Positions 54,825 through 64,000 of a stretch of 64,000 bases of DNA are shown piece by piece. How positions within the stretch are numbered: position 1 is the stretch's first letter; the number at the start of each line of letters is the position of its first letter. Location: positions 11,593,501-11,657,500 of the forward strand of contig CM060990.1 of NCBI GenBank assembly GCA_030765065.1, given 5' to 3'. A program made the position numbers and the translations under genes. This DNA is from Deroplatys truncata. Lineage: Eukaryota; Arthropoda; Insecta; Mantodea; Mantidae. The notes beneath the pieces were generated by a model. The model worked only from the letters and a program-made list of their open reading frames with translations. It was not told where the DNA came from and did no database searches.

Positions 54825-56008
54825 CGGAAAATGAACCACAATGTAACGTTAAAATGTCTCAGTAAGAAATTAAAACAGAAACATAAACACAGCAGTTGAA
54901 TTAGCGTGCAGGAAAAACGTAAGGTCAATAACACAACGACCAGAATAGGGTAAAGGCATGGCACATACGAAAATAAGAGTAAAAGACTAGGAACTGTAAG
55001 AGTGTGAAACATGTAAATTTGTTAAACCTAAGGCAAAGAATGTAAATTCATATTAAACTTAAACAATATGCATGAAAACTTAGTAATCTATACAAAAGGT
55101 GTAGAGTCACAGAGAAATGGGAAATATAGAGTTAAAGCTTAACCAAAACAGAACAGAAGGACGATCATCTGGATATAGAAAATGTTAAAAGTCTCATCAT
55201 AGTAAACACTGAACTATGATACAAATGAGTGTAAAGAATATTATTATGTATTGAATGTTAGGATAAGGTCATAGATTAAGTTCATTATAAATAACATTAA
55301 GACCGCACTCATGAGCAAAACTAGGAACAAAATAAAAACGTAAATCTGTGGAAAATTATGTTTACTTACATTCAGGTATAGGGACTTGCACAAAAATGTA
55401 AGGTCAGACAGACACGTGATTATTCCCAGGTAGACTCAAAAAGGTGAATGACATCCCTAAACAGTCACAACAACTCGTGTGAACAGTGAAAAGTGAACAG
55501 TGCGCGGAATACGTTACAAGAAATACAAAGCACTAGTACACGAAATGAAACCGAAAAAAAAAAAATGAGTGCGTAAGTAAGTGAAAGCATGTTTCACGAA
55601 AAGGAAACACGAAAATATACACCAGACAAAAGACTAAAACAAGAAAACGAGGCCTGAATGAAAAGGGCGCAAAATCAATGAACATGTAAATAGTTATAGA
55701 ATAGGTTATAAGTAATAGATAAATTAGGTAAAGTAAAGTGCGCCACAAGGCACCAGGAGACGCAGAAGTCAGTCCCTGGAAACAAATTTTTCTATGTAAA
55801 TTTTCAGGTGGAGCCACAAGCATGATTTGTAAGTTAAAATGTATATAAAACAGTTTGTCAGAACTAAGTACGGAAAAGCCTCACACAAGACGCGAGGGGG
55901 GAACTTTAGCGCAAACAGCGAAGCACTAGTTTCAGTGGGTTTTCAGACAAGCCATTAATTTTACTCATGCGCATAAAATGAATGCCTTATTTGAAGGGCA
56001 TTTGAAGA
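54825..56008. other. 3' noncoding region of the retrotransposon
   Basis: About 1.2 kb, A-rich, without a convincing frame. It ends in purine-rich TTGAAGAGA before the right LTR, a weak polypurine tract. No envelope-like gene is seen. Confidence 0.6.
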
Positions 56009-57135
56009 GATAAGATCCGCGAGTACTCCGCGAGTACAAGAATAACCATAGCCAGAAGAAAAGTTAAGATTAATGCGCGAATCAAACAAAATAAGAAGGA
56101 GATAAAAGAGAATATTAAAGATTAAGTAAAGGGGGGAATAAACATTATTAGGGATGAAATAAAATAAAGTAGAAATGAAATAAAATATTATTACGGATGA
56201 AATAAAATAAAATAGAGACACGTATAAATAGATCAGAAAGTAAAAGAACGTGAAAGGAAACAGACACAAGAAAATATGCTAGAGGGCAAAACCCTTAATA
56301 AATACAGGAAAGGGCTAGCTGGAGGAACAGTTAGGTTCTATTGAAATCGCCGAGTGCTCACCGGCGTGCGAAACAAAGAAACGGATGTGCTAGTCGCTCA
56401 TGCGAACAGAAAATTAAATCAGCCGTGAATAACGAGAAACAGTAGAAGCGCTAGCTGAGCCTAAGGGTATTGAAATTGAACCAATGAGAAAGAAAGCGCA
56501 AAGGAGCCAGATAACCAATAAGGAAGATTAAATGTCACGTGAATAGTAAAACCAGGGAACAAAACTAGAAATAGAGGCGTGAAATAGATTTTGGTCTAGG
56601 AGCAGGAGCGCGTTTTAGACACGCGAAAGATGGAACACTTTGTGTCGGGAAACGTTAGGAGGAGGACGTAGAAACTTCGTGTGGGGAAACGATAGGAGTA
56701 GGATGTAAAACTCTGTGTTGAGAAGAGCTAGGATGAAGACGTGATAGTTTGTGTTGGGAGGAGATAGAAAGAGGATGTTTGAATTCTGTATCGGGAAAAG
56801 AGATAGGGTAGCTAGGGATGACAAAAGTCATACCGTAAGTAAATGAGAAATAGAATAAATTCAAGGGTAAAAGCACGGAGACTGTAACGGGGGAAAAACT
56901 GATAGGAACGCGTCTTGTGTGAAGGGCCTGCAGTACGAACACCAGTGTGGATCTTCATAATAAATGGGCCATTGAGAGGAGTTGTGAGTATCATTCACCT
57001 CCCATCCACACAATCCCTGAGGTAAGATTCTAGTAACCCATCATCCTCTACCTGAGCAGCCGGCAATCACCTGAAACCCTACACCAAGACCTCACCAACC
57101 AGAAACGTTACCTTTATTTTCCAAACCCCGCTACA
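56009..57135 (+). repeat. Right LTR
   Basis: Direct copy of 49886-51011 with about five substitutions or indels noticed. Confidence 0.9.
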
Positions 57136-57359
57136 GAGTCTATCTTCTGAAAACAACAGTTTAGATTTCGACAGTAGTTTTTCCATGATCTTCTGGCAGG
57201 ACTATCAACGGTTTCTCAACGGCTTTGGACACAGAGTCTGTAAATTTGTGAAGAAATTGCCACAGCAAAATCTCAAAGCAACAATTGTCAATAATATGTA
57301 GCGGTGCAAGAAATACAGTTATGTTCAGCACTTGTTTAGACTATGGAATACATTATTAT

Positions 57360-60300
57360 TCTTGTAAACTGACTAGGTCTAGAGATGTTAAGCAAGGAAT
57401 GACCCCGATGCAGATGTTCATGACAGAAATATACAGAGCTTCAGTAGCGGATCTCCCCTATTCATGACAGAAATAGCATGTATTTTCACCATAGAATGTG
57501 TAAGTACTTCCGTAAACTGACAAGATCTACAGCTTGCGTAAAACGTCGCGACACTCCATATGCCCAAGAGAGGAGAAATGAAGAGAAGTGGTGAGAGTGG
57601 TGGGGGAGCAATGGATTAGAAGTAATATCAGCACTCCGAGCCAGTTACATACAATCACGCATTGTAAACAACTGTGTAAGCTTACAATATCACACTCACA
57701 GCAGGTAGAACACTGACCCTCTCCACCTCTCTTATTATGCAAGTAGCTAGTCAGTGCTATTACGCATCTATGCTTCAGGAGTGAGGACTGTCACGACGTT
57801 TTACACAAGTTGCAGATGTACAGGCTTCCTGCAAGGACTCTTTCCTATACAGATGTTCATGAGAAAAATAGCATTTGTATGCATGCTGGAATGTGTCAGT
57901 ATTCCCTTAAACTGACAAGATCTACTTGAGCTCTAGCAAGGACTCTTTCCTATACAGATGTTCATGAGAGAAATAGCATTTGTATGCATGCTGGAATGTG
58001 TCAGTATTCCCTTAAACTGACAAGATCTACAGAGCTCTAGCAAGGACTCTTTCCTATACAGATGCTCATGAGAGAAACACCATTTGTAAGCATACTGGAA
58101 TGTGTCAGTATTCCCTTAAACTGACAAGAGCTACAGAGCTCTAGCAAGGTCTCTTTCCTATACAGATGTTCACGAGAGAAATAGCATTTGTAAGCATTCT
58201 GGAATGTGTCAGTATTCCCTTAAACTGACAAGATCTACAGAGCTCCAGCAAGGAGTCTTTCCTACACAGATGTTCACGAAAGAAATAGCATTTGTACGCA
58301 TGCTGGAATGTGTCAGTATTCCCTTAAACTGACAAGATCTACAGAGCTCCAAGCAAGGGCTCTTTCCTATACAGATGTTCATGAGAGAAATAGCATTTGT
58401 AAGCATACTGGAATGTGTCAGTATTCCCATAAACTGACAAGATCTACAGAGCTCTAGCAAGGACTCTTTCCTATACAGATGTTCATGAGAGAAATAGCAT
58501 TTGTAAGCATACTGGAATGTGTCAGTATTCCCTTAAACTGACAAGATCTACTTGAGCTCTAGCAAGGACTCTTTCCTATACAGATGTTCATGAGAGAAAT
58601 AGCATTTGTAAGCATACTGGAATGTGTCAGTATTCCCTTAAACTGACAAGAGCTACAGAGCTCTAGCAAGGTCTCTTTCCTATACAGAAGTTCGCGAGAG
58701 AAATAGCATTTGTAAGCATTCTGGAATGTGTCAGTATTCCCTTAAACTGCCAAGATCTACAGAGCTCCAGCAAGGAGTCTTTCCTATACAGATGTTCACG
58801 AAAGAAATAGCATTTGTACGCATGCTGGAATGTGTCAGTATTCCCTTAAACTGACAAGATCTACAGAGCTCCAGCAAGGACTCTTTCCTATACAGATGTT
58901 CATGAGAGAAATAGCATTTGTAAGCATACTGGAATTTGTCAGTATTCCCTTAAACTGACAAGATCTACAGAGCTATAGCAAGGACTCTTTCCTATACAGA
59001 TGTTCATGAGAGAAATAGCATTTGTAAGCATACTGGAATGTGTCAGTATTCCCTTAAACTGACAAGATCTACAGAGCTCTAGCAAGGAGTCTTTCCTATA
59101 CAGATGTTCACGAAAGAATTAGCATTTGTACGCATGCTGGAATGTGTCAGTATTCCCTTAAACTGACAAGATCTACAGTGCTCTAGCAAGGACTCTTTCC
59201 TATACAGATGTTCAGGAGAGAAATAGCATTTGTAAGCATACTGGAATGTGTCAGTATTCCCTTAAACTGATAAGAGCTACAGAGCTCTAGCAAGGTCTCT
59301 TTCCTATAAAGATGTTCACGAGAGAAACAGCATTTGTAAGCATACTGGAATGTGTCAGTATTCCCTTAAACTGACAAGATCTACAGAGCTCTAGCAAGGA
59401 GTCTTTCCTATAGAGATGTTCACGAGAGAAATAGCATTTGTACGCATACTGGAATGTGTCAGTATTCCCTTAAACTGACAAGAGCTACAGAGCTCTAGCA
59501 AGGAGTCTTTCCTATACAGATGTTCACGAGAGAAATAGCATTTGTAAGCATACTGGAATGTGTCAGTATTCCATAAAACTGACAAGATCTACAGAGCTCT
59601 AGCAAGGAGTCTTTCCTATACAGATGTTCACGAGAGAAATAGCATTTGTACGCATGCTGGATTGTGTCAGTATTCCATAAAACTGACAAGATCTACAGAG
59701 CTCTAGCAAGGAGTCTATCCTATACAGATGTTCATGAGAAAAATAGCATTTTTACGCATGCTGGATTGTGTCAGTATTCCCTTAAACTGACAAGATCTAC
59801 AGAGCTCCAATAAGGAGTCTCTGCTGTACAAATGTTCATGAGAGAAATAGTATTTGGACGCATGCTGGAATGTGTCAGTATTCTTGTAAACTGACAAGAT
59901 CTAGAGAGCTCCAATAAGGAGTCTCTGCTGTACAAGTGTTCATGAGAGAAATAGTATTTGGACGCATGCTGGAATGTGTCAGTATTCCCTTAAACTGACA
60001 AGATCTACAGAGCTCCAATAAGGAGTCTCTGCTGTACAAATGTTCATGAGAGAAATAGTATTTGGACGCATGCTGGAATGTGTCAGTATCCCCTTAAACT
60101 GACAAGATCTACAGAGCTCCAATAAGGAGTCTCTGCTGTACAAATGTTCATGAGAGAAATAGTATTTGGACGCATGCTGGAATGTGTCAGTATTTCCTTA
60201 AACTGACAAGATCTACAGAGCTCCAATAAGGAGTCTCTGCTGTACAAATGTTCATGAGAGAAATAGTATTTGGACGCATGCTGGAATGTGTCAGTATTCC

Positions 60301-60440
60301 CTTAAACCGACAAGATCTACAGAGCTCCAATAAGGAGTTTCTGCTATGCAGATGCTCATGAGGGAAGTAGCATTTATATCTATGCTGGAATATATTAGTC
60401 TTGTAAAATACCAAGATCTACATAGCTCCAGCAGGGAGTG
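57360..60440. repeat. 104-bp satellite array with two monomer classes
   Basis: About 25 regular units from about 57830 (core TCCTATACAGATGTTCAYGA, AATGTGTCAGTATTCCCTTA, ACTGACAAGATCTACAGAGC). Diverged monomers extend left to about 57360, interrupted by unrelated sequence at 57530-57825. From about 59800 to 60380 a second, internally homogeneous class appears (AATAAGGAGTCTCTGCTGTA, TAGTATTTGGACGCATGC). Open frames are repeat translations. Confidence 0.93.
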
Positions 60441-63400
60441 TCCCTGATAATAAATCTTTACACTTATCTGGATACGTTTCGTTACTCAGCTCTCTGTGTA
60501 GTTCACTCGAAAAGCCTGCCACGTATTTCAAATTCATTTCGAGAGTGAAAGGAAATGGATACGAATTAAACAACGAAGTCACCAGAAATTTCGCTTTTTA
60601 GCCCCAGTGGTTTATAAGATGGAGGTTTAGACTAAGGGAACGGTGTGTATTTATTTAAACTGATCTTCAGCTGATTGCAATTAAATAGTGCTTCATAAAA
60701 CCTTAATTTATGTTCACTGTACTGAAGTTTAATTTTAGCAGTTGTTTAAATGAAGGTCATAGTGTTACGGACCATTCCCCATTTAAAGTGTTGTAGGAGA
60801 AATTCATTTCAAGAACCAAACAGAAATTAAGGATATGGTGTTGCAAATTGTGAAAATATTTACCCTCCCGTTAGAGAGAAATCTTGGCACATTACTATTT
60901 GTTCTATTTTGCTTAGTTGTAAATCCTGTTTACAACAGAGTTGTATGCATATACCGAACTTTCACAACATTTCAGAATATTTCACCTGGTCATTTCTCAA
61001 AAACTGCTGAAATATAAGAAGGCCTATCGGAAATTAAGCGCAAATGCGTACACACACCCCTTTGTAGTTTGGGTATGTAATAAATTTAAGCCACTTTCTC
61101 TTAAAAATTCAAGAATGCGGATTTGAAAATTTGCTTCTAAGCGTCATATAAGACAACATATAAAACTGAAAAAAGTTAATATTTACAGTGTCATCAGGAA
61201 TTAACGCTGATGAATATAGATGAAATTATATATCTACATTTTAGCAACATTACAATAAAATACTCGAAGCAAAGATAAGGCTTAAGATAGGTTCCAAATT
61301 TAGGTCCATTGTGAAATGTTAAACTAGGTCCAGCGGAACGCGAATATATCTTGACCTGTTTATTTTCAAGTTCGGAAACGTTTATCGGGACCTAGGACTT
61401 TGCGGTCCAAACTCTCCTCGTCCGCGTTTCAACCTGCTAGATGCTTCACCGCCGAGGTGATGCAAGCTAATACACATGAATTGGTCGGAGGAAGGTCTTT
61501 CTTCAAGGCCTGCACATCGTAAAGTTTCCAAAAGAGATATGAGCCTAGTAATGTAAAGATGACTTTATTATGACACAAACTCCCTATTTATTTTAGTTTA
61601 TTTTCCTGGTTTCTGGCAGCAGTCGAAGAGAATATTTTTGAAAGAAAGGATCTGCTCGCAACGTTTCTGATCCGCGGCCTTGTGGATGAGCTATAAAATC
61701 GCAGTCAATGCCAAGATTATTTTTCGCTTCGTCTTCAAGGTTAAACCTCCATAACTTAAAGAAACAATAGTACAACTTTCAATTCTTGAGCCAAGTGTCT
61801 GTTATTCCTTTGTTTTGTAGTGCCACCTGCCTTCAAGTGAAATGAGCAATTAATCGTCCGTCGTCTTAAAAGTTATTACTTTCACAGTTACATGTTACGT
61901 TTTGTCATCAGACCACTCAAAAACAGGTGAAATGTTATGTGCAAGGGTTTGAGGAAAAGTTTAAAACATCACCCTTTACATGGAGTGAACAGCTAGGATC
62001 TAAAATCAAGTTAGAATAACTGGCATTGGAACCAAAATATTCAAGTTAATAATTATATTGACATTTGCACATATCAAGTCGCCAGCATGCAACATATTCT
62101 TTCCTTGAAGAACTTACTGGTGTAGTGGATAAGGTGTACAGCAGAAGCACTTGCTTCTACAATTTAAGTGTCCAAAAGCTTATTGCACGTGCCAGTTTCA
62201 CAGCATCCCTTCCTTCCCTCAGTTATTTGAACAGCCCTATATGGCTTAGCCTCGAAATTCTGAAAAAACACAGCGACTATAATTTTGTTTATGAATATCT
62301 AATAACACACAGAAAATGCAGATGACGTAAGCAAATATTAATTGTTCTTTTACGTTTTTAAAAAGCACAGTCTTGCATGTAGATATTTATTTATAAATGA
62401 CCAATTGTACAAGAAAGCCTATAGCAATAAGTATGATACACAATAACTCAAAGCAAATTAAACTATTCGTAATTAACAGAAGCTGATAAATCATTAATCA
62501 AATTAAACCTGAATATCTGAATTAATCCGACATTAAAGATACACATTTTATAAATATTGATATTTTAACTTCCTCTGCTACTCACTTATTGAATTTCCAA
62601 ATAAATTCCAATTTTATCCCCAAATTAGATTGAGTGTTTTAGTTGGCAAACGAGGCACACTCACCAAACTTAGCATTTAAAAGCAAAAGGGTCATAAAGA
62701 TAATCCGTATTTAAGCAATATGATAAAATAGGCAATAAATAACAGGAAATAAATTATCATTATTGTTGTTATTATTATTACATATAAGCACACAAAATTG
62801 CAAACTATTAAATAAATTAAGTTTTTATAAGCAATATTTGCAAACAGATTAGGGTTAAAAATTAATTTAGGTTACGAAGGTCTATCTATTTTACTCAATG
62901 AGAGTTGAAAATGAAACCTTGATGAATTAGTGCGCATTTAAATAATAGGCACTGCATTCTCTTTGCCACATTTGCATTTTTCAGATTGGACAACGAATAT
63001 TGTCCATATTAAAAGCTTGGGATCAAACCTCTACACATTAACCTGCCATAAGTTGTAGGGAAGAATGTTGTCACAGGATCGATAAAACGGTCTTTTGCAA
63101 TTTTCTTGAAAACAGTTATTAAATATGTACCGTAGACCAGGGGCAGTTGCGAAACAAGGTTCAGATTTGTCACATTCTCAGCTCAACTCGCATTACATTT
63201 ACAATGGGCTGGTTTCAACTGGACGCGGCTTCTACCAGCAGAAACACCAAACATTTCGATAGGTTTTGTCCTGCAAATGTGTGCAGTGGGATGGATTATG
63301 TCATCTAAACGTGTCCTTCACCATGCAGGCACTAGGTTTTAACATTGACAGTGAAATGCCCGGCATCTAACCTCGAAAATTGGAAGTAATTATATAATGG

Positions 63401-63789
63401 CAGACGTAAGCGAGATTTGTCGTTTGTGAAAGTGCTTTCATTGGAGAGTAACAAGGAAGGAAGGATGGACAGACACGTAAATGCATGGGCAATTTAGTGG
63501 CACACGAGTGAAATTGCATGCCGTGACATCATTCGACCGGCTAATGTGTCGCTGACCTCAAAACTAACACCATTTCTCCGGTCTCTAGGGTGATCATGCA
63601 TGACCTGTTTATCTGACATCCCGTGCTGGGCGGCCGAGTAGAAAAGAAAATACGAAGCAAAATCGCACAGAAATAACTGCTAATCGTAAGAAGCATCTCT
63701 GCAGTAACGGTTAATCTCATCCAGAACAAATAACTGTGTGAAATCCAAAGATTACTGGTGTTTGTAATAACCGTAGTTAAGATACAGAA
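60441..63789. other. Unassigned DNA
   Basis: AT-rich, no recognisable gene or transposon. A GC-richer patch at 61370-61480 is not identified. The (TTA)n run near 62758-62780 is short. Confidence 0.4.
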
Positions 63790-64000
63790 CCAAACCTAGC
63801 GGATGGCAACGTGGGTTCGATTCCCGCGGCCGACCTTCCCGGATTTCCTGTCCCTCTAATGCAAACATTTTCTCATTTCATTTCAACTTCCATCTGCTTG
63901 GCTGTTTCAAGGTTGAAAGTGTCGGCGGGAATCTCGGCGTTGCATGGCAGGGGAAAAGGATGCTCTAGGTAACTCTTCGTCCCCTAGAATGGGGGCGGTC
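63790..64000 (+). mobile_element. Partial tRNA-derived SINE at the window end
   Basis: B-box-like GTGGGTTCGATTCCCGC at 63811-63827, preceded by a degraded A-box region (CTAGCGGATGGCAACG), then a SINE-like body (TTCCCGGATTTCCTGTCCC, CATTTCAACTTCCATCTGC). It runs off the window. Confidence 0.6.

Larger units (their letters stand above)
49886..57135 (+). mobile_element. Gypsy-type LTR retrotransposon with large internal pol deletion
   Basis: Two direct LTRs (49886-51011 and 56009-57135) flank gag, protease and remnants of RT and integrase. A primer-binding-like site TGGCGCCCAACGTG starts at 51015, three bases after the left LTR. Order protease, RT, integrase remnant is that of Gypsy/Ty3 elements. 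The LTRs differ at about five positions that I can see (e.g. GCGGGTAC/GCGAGTAC, an extra T at about 56570), suggesting a fairly young insertion. I could not find a convincing target duplication (GAAGT on the left, GAGTC on the right). Confidence 0.9.

Noticed and set aside
62110-62190. TGGTGTAGTGGATAAGGTG resembling an A box
   Set aside because: No B box at the expected distance and no SINE body.

Overview
This is eukaryotic nuclear DNA from an animal, most likely an arthropod and probably an insect. It is AT-rich, contains spliced genes, tRNA-derived SINEs, a decayed LINE, an LTR retrotransposon and several kilobase-scale satellites. I recognised no ordinary host gene. The species cannot be fixed from this sequence.

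The centrepiece is a complete Polinton/Maverick, a virus-like self-synthesising DNA transposon, at 14611-31220 (16,610 bp). It has 758-bp terminal inverted repeats with one mismatch seen, AG...CT ends and a perfect 6-bp target duplication, TACTGC. It sits inside a CTA-rich tandem array. Left to right it carries: a spliced protein-primed-type DNA polymerase B (+) with an unusual tandem array of phase-1 exons and one frameshift; a minus-strand cluster of integrase, an unknown protein, a coiled-coil fibre-like protein and a packaging ATPase; a divergent promoter region; and a plus-strand cluster of a PLA2/pX-like virion protein, an adenain-like cysteine protease, the penton protein, a 47-aa microprotein and the double-jelly-roll major capsid protein. 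At the right end are two minus-strand genes: a 160-aa ORF and a four-exon Cys/His-rich gene. Together these cover DNA synthesis, integration, packaging, maturation and capsid formation. Only the polymerase shows an obvious lesion.

Layout outside the element: 50-bp satellite (1-2045); single-copy-like DNA; 67-bp satellite (4020-5290); SINE (5440-5790); unassigned AT-rich DNA to about 9690; TAG-rich array (9690-11930), a spacer, then CTA-rich array (12310-14604, resuming 31227-34070 after the Polinton). Further right are SINEs at 34451-34792, 36415-36818 and 37257-37545, a 113-bp tandem repeat (38505-38900), a decayed LINE on the minus strand (43870-46600), an LTR retrotransposon deleted for most of pol (49886-57135), a 104-bp satellite (57360-60440), and unassigned DNA ending in a partial SINE.

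The observations I consider most worth checking are: the tandem symmetric-exon array at the N-terminus of the polymerase; the missing AUG of the protease together with two canonical -1 slippery heptamers in its overlap with the PX gene; the spliced Cys/His gene with duplicated exon modules; and the tightly overlapping, polycistron-like gene clusters.
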